From the NCBI GenBank assembly GCA_022072095.1, contig JAJVIJ010000001.1, positions 46,456 to 97,797 on the forward strand: a DNA stretch of 51,342 nt, written 5' to 3'. A program made the translations under genes and the position numbers. Under the pieces are notes generated by a model. It saw nothing but the letters and a program-made list of their open reading frames with translations. It was not told the origin of the DNA and did not search any database. The DNA comes from Rhodocyclaceae bacterium (GTDB taxonomy: Bacteria; Pseudomonadota; Gammaproteobacteria; Burkholderiales; Rhodocyclaceae). Numbering within the stretch: position 1 is the stretch's first letter; every line of letters begins with the position of its first letter. This document shows positions 28,758 through 37,957 of the stretch, one piece after another.

Positions 28758-28964
28758 CTAGGCTCGCCCGCGGTTCAGCACCTCGAGCCCGACCAGGCCA
28801 TCTGCCATTTCGCGCAAGGCGATGACCGTGGGCTTGTCCTTGTTCGCGTTGACGAGCGGCGTGCTGCCGGATGCGAGCTGACGCGCGCGGTAGGTCGCTG
28901 CAAGCGTCAGCTGAAAACGGTTGGGGATCCTGGCGAGACAGTCTTCAATCGTGATCCTGGCCAT
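28758..28964 (-). CDS. rpoZ: RNA polymerase omega subunit
   Basis: 68 residues from ATG 28964: [30 protein letters not shown]. Small subunit that chaperones beta-prime assembly and is a ppGpp-binding partner. A longer in-frame N-terminus to 29042 is unlike the family and is excluded. Lies between gmk and spoT in the conserved order. Confidence 0.97.
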   Translation of the reverse strand: MARITIEDCLARIPNRFQLTLAATYRARQLASGSTPLVNANKDKPTVIALREMADGLVGLEVLNRGRA

Positions 28965-29079
28965 GTTGCCTGACTCCTTCGTGGGGCGTTCGTGCCGGTT
29001 CGGCCATCGACGAATCGGCACCGCGAGAAAACAAACCAGCACTACGGTCCTACATAGACCATACGAGCTCGGGAATGAT

Positions 29080-29688
29080 TCAGCTGGGCAAGAATGCCTG
29101 CGGATGGTGCCGTCGCTGGCGGGCCGGAACCAGCCGCGAGCTGCGTACGATCGCCAGCAAGTCGGCCACGGCGAATTCCAGACAGTCGTTGATTATAACG
29201 TAGTCGTAACAATCGGCTTCCGCCATTTCACGCCGCGCGTTCGCCACGCGCAGAGCGAAGCTGTCTGCGGAAACGTCGCCGCGGCCGCGCAGGCGACGCT
29301 CCAGCTCGGCAGGTGACGGCGCCAGCACGAAAATGCTGACCGCGTCGGGATGGGCCGCACGCACCAGGCGCGCACCCTGGATGTCGATCTCCAGGATCAC
29401 CTCATCCCCGGCAGCCAGGCTGGCATCGAGCCAATCCCGGCCGGTGCCATAAAAGTTGCCGTGGACCTCGGCCGACTCGACGAACGCATCCTCCGCGCGC
29501 ATGGCCATGAATTCGGCCGCGGTCACGAAATGGTAGGCGACGCCGTCCAGCTCGCCGGGACGAGGGGGCCGCGTCGTGTAGGAAACGGACAGGCGCATGC
29601 CGGGTTCGGCTTCGAGCAAGGCGTGCACGAGCGTGGTCTTGCCGGCCCCGGAGGGCGCACTGATGATGAACAGGGTTCCAGGCGTCAC
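29080..29688 (-). CDS. gmk: Guanylate kinase
   Basis: 202 residues from GTG 29688 ([25 protein letters not shown]). Phosphorylates GMP to GDP. P-loop [12 protein letters not shown]-binding [22 protein letters not shown], and EIDIQGA motif are all present. Upstream in-frame codons continue to 30144 but lie in transposase-remnant sequence. The yicC gene that often precedes gmk is absent; the IS110 fragment lies there instead. Confidence 0.96.
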   Translation of the reverse strand: MTPGTLFIISAPSGAGKTTLVHALLEAEPGMRLSVSYTTRPPRPGELDGVAYHFVTAAEFMAMRAEDAFVESAEVHGNFYGTGRDWLDASLAAGDEVILEIDIQGARLVRAAHPDAVSIFVLAPSPAELERRLRGRGDVSADSFALRVANARREMAEADCYDYVIINDCLEFAVADLLAIVRSSRLVPARQRRHHPQAFLPS

Positions 29689-29844
29689 GATTCGATTGCA
29701 GCTTGCTGCGTCAAGGTTTCCGGTCAACGAAAGAAAGGGGCTTCCCCGTTCCGAGAGGCTGGCGGAAGGCGGTGGAGGCCGGCGGCAGCGCAGGCTGCCA
29801 AGGTCGATTTCCAGGCTGAATCGATCGATCGTAAGGGAAGATCC

Positions 29845-30046
29845 ATGAGCATGGCCGTCGTCGGGATCGATCTCGCCAAGAACGTTCTCTTGCTGTTCAC
29901 GGTGTGATGATAAGGCAAGGTGGTACTGGGCAAGTCCAAGGGGGCTCGTGACGTGCTGCTGGTGTGGGCGCAACCGGCGCCGAGGTGGCTCGGCATGGAA
30001 GTCTGTTCTGGCGCGCGCCATTGGGCGCGCCAGATTCTCCAGTACG
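29845..30046 (+). pseudogene. Decayed N-terminal fragment of an IS110-family transposase
   Basis: Reads MSMAVVGIDLAKNVLLLFTV, then three consecutive in-frame stops TGA TGA TAA (29905-29913), then in the same frame GKVVLGKSKGARDVLLVWAQ and later IGMEACSGA-like GMEVCSGARHWARQILQYG. This is the start of the IS110 RuvC-like domain (VGIDLAKN, GMEACSGAHHWAR). Homology stops near 30046 next to the TAXI gene 3' end, so at most about 65 residues remain of over 300. No flanking IS ends were identified, and the copy cannot be functional. Confidence 0.85.
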
Positions 30047-30055
30047 GCCCACCCC

Positions 30056-31387
30056 TCACAGGCGCTGTGCCATGCGTCGATCGATCTGATCGCGCACCAG
30101 CCGGATATGCGCGCGCAGGTGATAGTAGTGGTCCGAATAGTCAAGCGGGACCGACAGCCGGTTGACCGCTTCCTCGAGGGCGTCGAGCCGGGCGTTCAAC
30201 ACCTCCCGCGCCGATGGATCGGACATCAGCCAGGCGTCGCGCTCCAGGAATTTCAGTTCGCCATACCAGCGGTTCATGCGTCGCTGGATACGCCAGCCAT
30301 AGAGCTGGGGTGCGTAGCGCAGAATGGGGAGCAACAGGGCGATGAAGGGCAGCAGCAGGACGATCGTGCGGTCGACCAGGTTGGCGATCCGGAACGGCAG
30401 ATAACGTTGCAGAAAGGGCGGTCCGGACTGGTAGAAACGCTGTGCCCGCGGGTGGATGGGAAAATCGCCAAGCCGGGGCGCCGGAAACTCGCCGGCCGCC
30501 TCGAACAGCCCCGGCGAGGCATGCACGGCGCGCATCGCCTGCAACATCAGGTCGACATGGGCGGGATGGCTGTCCGCGTGGGCTACCATCTGCACCGGCG
30601 TGCCGACCAGAGCGATGTCGCGCTCGGGAATGACGCGCGCCAGGTCGATCGCTCCGCGTGGCAGCGTCAGCGGCGTCAGGAAGGGAAAATGCCGCGCATG
30701 GGCAGGCGCGTCCGCGAGGCTCAGCAACGTGGCACGACTGGAGAACAGCGCCAGCCAGATTGCGGCCGAGCGATGGGCGCCGACCAGCATGATCGCATCC
30801 ACCTCGCCGCGCTCCAGCGCGGCGACCGCGGCGGTGCCACCCAGGGGGGACAGGCGCGTGGGCGAGGCGGCGATGCCGTAGGCTTCCAGTAGGGACAAGG
30901 CCAGTGCGCGCGTGCCACTGCCTTCGGCACCGATGGCGATACGCCGACCGGCCAGGTCCCGAAACTGCTGCACGCGGGCGCCGCGGGCATGAAATACCCA
31001 GAGCGGCTCGTAATAGAGCGCGCCCAGCGACAGCAGGTTGTCGTCGTTGATGCCCGCGCCGATGCCGCCCTGCACGAAGCCGAAATCGACTTCGCCGGCA
31101 CGCAAGCGCCGCAGGTTCTCGACCGCGCCGGCCGTGGCGATCTCCGCGATGTGGAAGCCCAGGTCCTCGGCGCCGGGCCGGTAACGCGCGGCATACAGGC
31201 TGTAGGCGCCGGACGGCGTACCCGTGGCGACGCGCAGCGTACCGGGCGGGGCGGGTCGGATGTACTGGGCCGCGAGCCAGAAGCCGCCGATCACCAGGGC
31301 CAGGGCCGGGACGCCGACCAGCGCCAGATCGCGCCAGGCGAACTGGCCCAGCCAGCGCAGGATCGGTCGCCCGGCTGTCCGGTTCAT
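30056..31387 (-). CDS. TAXI-family TRAP substrate-binding protein, membrane anchored
   Basis: 443 residues from ATG 31387. One N-terminal membrane helix (about 22-44) and a second hydrophobic segment near the C-terminus (about 325-348) flank a TAXI-type binding domain: TLRVATGTPSGAYSLYAARYRP, GAVENLRRLRAGEVDFGFVQGGIG, RRIAIGAEGSGTRALAL, EVDAIMLVGAHRS. The C-terminal region is cytoplasmic-like with basic helices. Two anchors are unusual for a TRAP receptor, and no DctQ/DctM permease gene lies nearby, so it may act as a sensor or with a distant permease. It starts four bases after the metallopeptidase stop and is read as the last gene of the glyQ operon. Confidence 0.88.
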   Translation of the reverse strand: MNRTAGRPILRWLGQFAWRDLALVGVPALALVIGGFWLAAQYIRPAPPGTLRVATGTPSGAYSLYAARYRPGAEDLGFHIAEIATAGAVENLRRLRAGEVDFGFVQGGIGAGINDDNLLSLGALYYEPLWVFHARGARVQQFRDLAGRRIAIGAEGSGTRALALSLLEAYGIAASPTRLSPLGGTAAVAALERGEVDAIMLVGAHRSAAIWLALFSSRATLLSLADAPAHARHFPFLTPLTLPRGAIDLARVIPERDIALVGTPVQMVAHADSHPAHVDLMLQAMRAVHASPGLFEAAGEFPAPRLGDFPIHPRAQRFYQSGPPFLQRYLPFRIANLVDRTIVLLLPFIALLLPILRYAPQLYGWRIQRRMNRWYGELKFLERDAWLMSDPSAREVLNARLDALEEAVNRLSVPLDYSDHYYHLRAHIRLVRDQIDRRMAQRL

Positions 31388-31391
31388 CGCG

Positions 31392-32174
31392 TCATACCGC
31401 ATCCAGGCTGGCCGGATGCCATTGTTTCAATGCGGCCCTGGGTTCCGCGAACCCCGGCAGCAGTTCTTCCAGCGTTTGCCAGAATCGTGTCGAGTGGTCT
31501 AGCACTTTCAGGTGGGCCATCTCGTGTGCGACGACGTAGTCGATGATGGCTGGAGAAAAATGGACGAGCCGCCAGTGCAGACGAATCACGCCGTCGTGTG
31601 TGCAACTGCCCCAGAGGGTGCGCGCCGAGGACAACACGATACGACGAGGGCGGTGGCCGAGCCGGATCGCGAAGCGCTCGACCGCCGCCGTGAACACCTT
31701 GACTGCCTCGGCCTGCAGCCAGGCGCAGGCGGTGTCGCGCAGCCGCTCGGCCGTGGCCGTCGCCGGCAACGGCAACACCAGCAGCTTGGTGTCGGTGCAC
31801 TGGACGCTGCGGGCGCCGGCGTCCAGGCGCAAGCGCAGCGTGTCGCCGAGAAAAGGCAGTTCGCCACCATCACGCCACTGCGCAACCAGGCGTGGGCGTG
31901 CGCGCCAGGCCTCGAGCCGCGATGCGATCCAGCCGGCTTTTTGTGCGATCACGCGCTCGATTTCGCCGATCGACACGTGGTGGGGCGCGGTGACCGCCAA
32001 GTCCCCCTCGTCGATCATCAGCCCGATCGTGCGCCGCCTCCGCCGCGACAGGCGATAGCGCAGCCAGGCGCCATGGATCTGGATGTGCCGATGTGTGCCG
32101 GCCACGCCGGGCGGCGAATGTTGTCCGAACGGCAAACCCAGTTGCAGGGGTTCAGCGGCCGCGTTCTTGCGCAT
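31392..32174 (-). CDS. YgjP-like M48-type metallopeptidase (WLM/DUF45 family)
   Basis: 260 residues from ATG 32174. N-terminal beta region with WLRYRLSRRRRRTIGLMIDEGDLAV, then catalytic HEMAHLKVLDHSTRFW (HExxH about residue 214) near the C-terminus, and RIVLSSARTLWGSCTHDGVIRLHWRLVHF, all hallmarks of DUF45/YgjP. A zinc peptidase activity is inferred from the HExxH motif; substrate unknown. Its start overlaps the end of plsC. Confidence 0.93.
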   Translation of the reverse strand: MRKNAAAEPLQLGLPFGQHSPPGVAGTHRHIQIHGAWLRYRLSRRRRRTIGLMIDEGDLAVTAPHHVSIGEIERVIAQKAGWIASRLEAWRARPRLVAQWRDGGELPFLGDTLRLRLDAGARSVQCTDTKLLVLPLPATATAERLRDTACAWLQAEAVKVFTAAVERFAIRLGHRPRRIVLSSARTLWGSCTHDGVIRLHWRLVHFSPAIIDYVVAHEMAHLKVLDHSTRFWQTLEELLPGFAEPRAALKQWHPASLDAV

Positions 32175-32886
32175 AGTGATGTGGAAACAGGCGTCGCATT
32201 TCGCCCTCGATCCAGTCTTCCGCACGTCGGGAAAGTGTTTCCGGGTCGAGCCCGTCCGGGTAGCACGGCGGACCGATCGAGACCACCACCCGCCCCGGCC
32301 GCTTCAGAAAGCTGTTTCGTGGCCAGAACTCGCCGGCATTGTGCGCCACCGGTACCAGCGGCACGCCAGCCGTGAGCGCGAGTTGTGCGCCGCCGATCTT
32401 GTATCGGCCCCGGCGTCCGGGCGCCACCCGTGTGCCTTCCGGAAACACGACCACCCAGAAACCCTCGGCGAGGCGCGCGCGGCCCTGATCGATCACTTGC
32501 AACAGCGCGTCCCGGCCGGCGGCGCGATCGATGGCGATATTCGGCAACGAGCCCAGGCCCCAGCCGAAGAACGGGATGCGCAACAGCTCCTTCTTGAGCA
32601 CGAAAGACACCGGCGGAAAGATCGCCTGCAACGCCATGGTTTCCCAACCCGACTGGTGCTTGCAGAAGATGACACTGGCAATTCTTGGAATGTTCTCGGC
32701 GCCGCGAATTTCCCATTCGATGCCGGTCACATGGCGGACGAGCCAGAGTGCAATGCGCGTCCACACGGTCACGATCCGGTAGCGCCACCGTGCCGGCAGG
32801 GGTCGGACCAGGATCGCGATCAGGCCAAAGACCGGGGTGATGACAAGTAGCCCCAGCGTCAGCAGCGCGGAGCGGAGCCAGTTCAT
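32152..32886 (-). CDS. plsC: 1-acyl-sn-glycerol-3-phosphate acyltransferase
   Basis: 244 residues. Adds the second acyl chain in phospholipid synthesis. One or two N-terminal membrane segments (about 5-28), then acyltransferase motifs: CKHQSGWET (H-x4-E rather than the common H-x4-D, as in many betaproteobacteria), PFFGWGLGSL, FPEGTRVAPG, and VPLVPVAHN. The Glu in place of Asp is a recognised variant. ATG 32886 overlaps the gmhB stop (ATGA) and its 3' end overlaps the metallopeptidase start by 23 bases. Confidence 0.93.
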   Translation of the reverse strand: MNWLRSALLTLGLLVITPVFGLIAILVRPLPARWRYRIVTVWTRIALWLVRHVTGIEWEIRGAENIPRIASVIFCKHQSGWETMALQAIFPPVSFVLKKELLRIPFFGWGLGSLPNIAIDRAAGRDALLQVIDQGRARLAEGFWVVVFPEGTRVAPGRRGRYKIGGAQLALTAGVPLVPVAHNAGEFWPRNSFLKRPGRVVVSIGPPCYPDGLDPETLSRRAEDWIEGEMRRLFPHHYAQERGR

Positions 32887-33419
32887 GTGCCGACGAGTGC
32901 CGCGGCGAAGGCCGCCAGGTCGGCATGGACCTGCGTGCCGTCGGGCAACGCAGGGTCGAATCGGGATTTTTCGCCTTTGCCGGTGAGCACCAGATGCGCC
33001 TGGGCGCCGACCGCGGCGGCTGCCTGGGCGTCGCGCACGGCGTCGCCGACACAGGGCAAGCCGTGCAGGTCGCAACCGAAGCGCGCGGCGATTTCCCGCA
33101 ACATCCCGGGTCGCGGCTTGCGACAGTCGCAGTGCTCGTCCTGGGTATGCGGGCAAAAGAAGATCGCATCGATGCGGCCACCGGCGAGGGACACCGCCTT
33201 GCACATCTTGTCGTGGATCGAGGCCAGCGTGGCCATGTCGAACAAGCCGCGTCCGACGCCCGACTGGTTGGTTGCGACCACGATCCGGTAGCCGAACTGG
33301 CACAGCAGCGCGATCGCCTCCAGTGAGCCCGGCAGCGGCAGCCATTCATCGGGCGACTTGATGAACTGGTCCGAGTCGTGATTGATCACGCCGTCCCGGT
33401 CCAGCACGACGAGCTTCAT
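32883..33419 (-). CDS. gmhB: D-glycero-D-manno-heptose 1,7-bisphosphate phosphatase
   Basis: 178 residues. HAD-superfamily phosphatase in ADP-heptose synthesis for lipopolysaccharide core. Nucleophile motif LDRDGVIN (Asp about 7 and 9), ATNQSGVGRG (motif II), structural zinc ligands in CPHTQDEHCDC (about 89-99), and the acidic VGDAVRD motif near residue 125. Coupled by ATGA overlaps to glyS upstream and plsC downstream. Confidence 0.94.
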   Translation of the reverse strand: MKLVVLDRDGVINHDSDQFIKSPDEWLPLPGSLEAIALLCQFGYRIVVATNQSGVGRGLFDMATLASIHDKMCKAVSLAGGRIDAIFFCPHTQDEHCDCRKPRPGMLREIAARFGCDLHGLPCVGDAVRDAQAAAAVGAQAHLVLTGKGEKSRFDPALPDGTQVHADLAAFAAALVGT

Positions 33420-35574
33420 TTGTCGACGACCAGTCGCGACAGGTCGGCGACCTGATTCATGATCCGGCCCAGGCCGTCCAGCAAAGCCAGCCGGTTGCCG
33501 CGCAGCAAAGTCTCATCGGTCATCACCATGACCTCATCGAACAGGCGGTCGACCGGTGCGCGCAGACTGGCCAGCGTCGTCAGCGCATCGGTGTAGTCCT
33601 CCGCAGCCAGGAATGAATGTACGGTGGGGGCGAGGCCGATCAGGGTCGCGAACAGCGCGCGTTCGGCTGGTTCGACGAACAGCGCGACGTCGGGCTCGTC
33701 AGGGATGGTCTCCGATTGCTCACGGGCCTTTTTCAGGATGTTGGCGATGCGCTTGTACGCGGCCGCGAGCGCCGCCGCTTCCGGCAGCGCGAGGAAGTCG
33801 CGCACGGCATCCAGTCGCGCGGGAATCTGGTCGATGCGTGTCGGCCGCAGTGCGAGCACGGCCTCGACTTGGTCGTGCGGGTGCTGCGCTTCGCGCAGGC
33901 TGTGTCGCAGGCGCTCGAACATGAAGTCCAGCAGCCTCTCGCGCACGTCGCCGTGCTGGCCGGTGCTCTCGTAGCCGGCCAGCGCCTGGTCGATCAGCAC
34001 GCCCAGATCGAGCGCGAGCGGCGTTTCCATCAGGATACGCAGCACGCCCAGTGCCGCGCGGCGCAACGCGAACGGATCCTTGTCGCCGGTCGGGATCGCA
34101 TCGATACCGAAGAAACCGGACAGGGCATCGAGCTTGTCCGCGAGCGCGACCGCGCAGGCCAGGTTGCCGGTCGGCAGCGCGTCGCCCGCGTGGCGCGGGC
34201 GGTAGTGCTCCTCGATCGCCCGCGCGATGGGTGTGCCTTCCCCATCGTGCTCGGCATAGTAGCGCCCCATCGTGCCCTGAAGCTCGGGAAACTCGCCGAC
34301 CATGCCGGTCAGCAGGTCGGCCTTGGCGAGCAGCCCCGCCCGTTCGGCTGCCGCGGGATCGCTGGCCAGCTGCACGGCGATCCCGCGCGCCAGCCGGCCG
34401 ATGCGCGTTGCGCGCGCGCCCAGTGTGCCGAGCCTGTTGTGGAACACCACCTGCTCGAGTTCGGGCAACCTCGACGCGAGCGAGCGCTTCCGATCCTGCT
34501 CGAAAAAGAAACGGGCATCGGCGAGCCGTGGCCGCACCACGCGCTCGTTGCCGGTGACGATCTTGCCGGGATCGTCGATGGCCATGTTGGACACGATCAG
34601 GAAGCGCGGCAGCAAGCGTCCGTCGCGCGTCAGCAGCGGGAAATACTTCTGGTTCTGCTGCATGGTCAGGATCAGGCATTCCATCGGCACGCTGAGAAAT
34701 TCCGCGTCGAACGCGCCGACGTAGACCCTCGGCCACTCCACCAGTGCCACGACCTCGTCGAGCAGGTCGCTGCTGCGAGCGCGTGCCTCGTCCGAGAGAT
34801 CCAGCAAGGTCTGCGGGTCGGCACCGCGGTGGCCGATCCACACGCCGTGTTCGCGCCGCGCCGCGGCATCCAGCTCGGCGGCGATGCGCGCGCGCCGGAC
34901 CTCGGGATCGGCGATCACGCGGCCGCGCTCGGCGAGCAGCGCTTCATAGCGATCGGCGTGTCCGATCTCGATTTCGCCCTCTGCGAGGAAGCGGTGACCG
35001 AGCGTGCGCCGACCGCTGGCGACGCCGAGCACCTCGCCTTCGATGACGCGCTCGCCATGGATCATGACGAGTCCATGGACCGGGCGCACGAACTCGGCTT
35101 CACCGGCCCCCCAGCGCATCAGCTTGGCCACCGGCAGCCTTTTCAGCGCGCCCTCGACCAGCCGGGCGAGATGCCGATCGAGCGCGTCGCCCACGCGCAT
35201 CGTGCGCGCGACGAAATACTCGGCCTTGCCCTCGGCCACGCGCGCAAGCTGTTCGAAGCCTACGCCGGCCGAGCGCATGAAGCCTTCCAGCGCCCTCGTC
35301 GGGCGGCCGTCCGCGTCCAGGCCATTGGCCACGGCCGGTCCCTTGCGTTCGATGAGCCGGTCCGGCTGCATCGCCAGCACGTCGGCACACAGCACGGCGA
35401 GCCGACGGGGCGTCGCCCAGACCCGGGGGGCGCGATGATCGCCATCGCTCCCGATGAAGTCAGCTTCGCGCAGCGCCTGATGCAGCGCGCCCGCGAACGC
35501 CGTCGCCAGCCTGACGAGCGAGCGCGGTGGCAGCTCCTCCGTGCGCAGCTCGATCAACAGATTTGCACGGGCGC

Positions 35575-35578
<4 letters not shown>
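33416..35578 (-). CDS. glyS: Glycyl-tRNA synthetase beta subunit
   Basis: 720 residues from ATG 35578 ([21 protein letters not shown]). Beta subunit of the alpha2beta2 glycyl-tRNA synthetase; binds tRNA-Gly. Family features include TEELPP near the N-terminus, [77 protein letters not shown], and an anticodon-binding-like C-terminal domain (about 580-700). In-frame sequence upstream to 35743 is glyQ shadow. Overlaps glyQ by ATGA. Confidence 0.97.
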
Positions 35579-36483
<905 letters not shown>

Positions 36484-36660
36484 GGCGGTACCTGACTGAA
36501 TCGAGCAGCGGCGCATTCTAGCAGCCCGTGAAACCGGGGTCGCGATGCCTCGCAGCGGGGCGGTCCGTGCGGCGTTGGCGGCTGTCGGAGTTTTTTACAA
36601 GCTTCCGCCACGAGTCGGGACGAACTTTCGTAATACATTGATTATTTGCAATAACATAAT

Positions 36661-36677
36661 TTGGCACGGCAATTGCT
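36661..36677 (+). promoter_or_regulatory. Sigma-54 (RpoN) promoter of the PEP-CTERM gene
   Basis: TTGGCACGGCAATTGCT matches the consensus TTGGCACG-N4-TTGCT exactly, with GG at 36663-36664 (-24) and GC at 36675-36676 (-12) spaced by ten bases. Transcription should begin near 36688, giving a leader of about 54 nt to the ATG at 36742. The 70 bases upstream are A+T-rich relative to the rest of the window and include TTATT-TGC-AATAA (36637-36655 region), suitable for an enhancer or IHF site. Confidence 0.85.
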
Positions 36678-36741
36678 ATGTGCCTGGTGGCGGCGTTCCG
36701 AATCGGTTCGGGCGCCCGATAACACTGGGAGATTCGACATC

Positions 36742-37731
36742 ATGAAACAACGCATGAGGCATTCGGTGGCGGCGCTCGTCGCCAGCGCATTCGTGGCGGC
36801 GCCGGCGGCGGCGTCGTTGACGACGTTCAAGACCTTCGTGGGCAACGTGGGCTATTCGGCGGACGGATTCGGCTCGACCAGCCAGTCGGGCACGATCTCG
36901 GCCAGCGTGCCGGTGGGCGCCACCGTGCTCGGTGCCTATCTGTACACGGGGATGTACGACGATACATCCAGCCCGGCCGGCACCACGCTGAACGGCGGTG
37001 CGGTCAGCTTCGGGCCGAATAAGGTCAATACCTCCTTTCTGTCGTCCGCGCGCGCCGATGTCACCAGCATCGTCAAGCCCGTGATCGACGCCGGGCCGGG
37101 CGGCGTCTACAACTTCTCGGTGGTCGAGAGCAACAGCTTTCAGGATGGCGAAGCCCTGGTCGTGGTCTACAGCCACGCCAGCCTGCCCGAAGCGACGGTC
37201 GGCATCCTGGATGGCTTTGCGGCGCTGTCCGGAGACACCACGTCGATCAATTTCGCCAATCCGCTGAATCCGGCTGCGCCGGGCTTCTTCGCCGAAATGG
37301 CGCTGGGCATCAACTTCAGCTGCTGCGGCCAGCTGTCCCATGTCGATGTCAATGGCCAGGCGCTCACGCGCAGCGCCGGCAACAACGACGATGGCGTCGG
37401 CTCGATCTCGAACGGCCAGCTGATCACCGTGGGCGGTTTCGACGATCCGTATTCGCCCGCGAACCCGACCTACGATCAGGACCACGAGCGCTACAACCTC
37501 GTGCCCTTCATCACCGCTGGTGATACGTCGATCACGGTGGACACCATCAACCCATCGAACGACGACAACATCTTTCTGGCGATGTTCCATGTCTCCGGCC
37601 GCGCCGGCGTGAATGAGCCGCCGCCGCCACCGACGAACCAGGTGCCTGTTCCGGGTACGCTGGCGCTGGTCGGGCTGGGGCTGGCTGCCCTGGGCGCACG
37701 CCAGCGCGCTGCGGGTTCAGCTCGCGGCTGA
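36742..37731 (+). CDS. PEP-CTERM sorting domain protein
   Basis: 329 residues from ATG 36742, with GGGAG ahead. Signal peptide about 1-26 (VAALVASAFVAAPAAAS). The exported domain (about 27-290) is rich in Ser, Gly, Asn and Thr with predicted beta strands, and carries one adjacent cysteine pair (INFSCCGQLSH). The C-terminus is a PEP-CTERM-type tripartite signal: VPVPGTLALVGLGLAALGARQR, that is a short motif, a membrane helix and basic end. The core triplet is P-V-P, a variant of PEP. Such proteins are cut by exosortase and retained or exported with exopolysaccharide. Controlled by the sigma-54 promoter above. Confidence 0.9.
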   Translation: MKQRMRHSVAALVASAFVAAPAAASLTTFKTFVGNVGYSADGFGSTSQSGTISASVPVGATVLGAYLYTGMYDDTSSPAGTTLNGGAVSFGPNKVNTSFLSSARADVTSIVKPVIDAGPGGVYNFSVVESNSFQDGEALVVVYSHASLPEATVGILDGFAALSGDTTSINFANPLNPAAPGFFAEMALGINFSCCGQLSHVDVNGQALTRSAGNNDDGVGSISNGQLITVGGFDDPYSPANPTYDQDHERYNLVPFITAGDTSITVDTINPSNDDNIFLAMFHVSGRAGVNEPPPPPTNQVPVPGTLALVGLGLAALGARQRAAGSARG

Positions 37732-37769
37732 ACGAGGTCTGGTGCGGCCACCGCACCGCCGCAGCTTCC

Positions 37770-37803
37770 AAGGCCCTGCGCCCGATTGGCGGCGCGGGGC
37801 CTT
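37770..37803 (+). terminator. Probable terminator of the PEP-CTERM gene
   Basis: Seven-base stem AAGGCCC / GGGCCTT (37770-37776 with 37797-37803) extended by a mostly paired GC-rich inner stem and followed by GTCGTTTG. It sits 39 bases after the PEP-CTERM stop. Confidence 0.5.
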
Positions 37804-37957
37804 GTCGTTTGGGGACGGCGATGTTGGTCGGGCGCCGCGGTCGGCCGAGCAGCCTGGCGGAGCATTCGGCGATCCCTGCTTTCTCTCCCGTGCATTTTCG
37901 ACGGCGATGCGCCGAAGTAGCGGTTAGCATCGCGCAGTCCCATACTTGGCGTCGACC

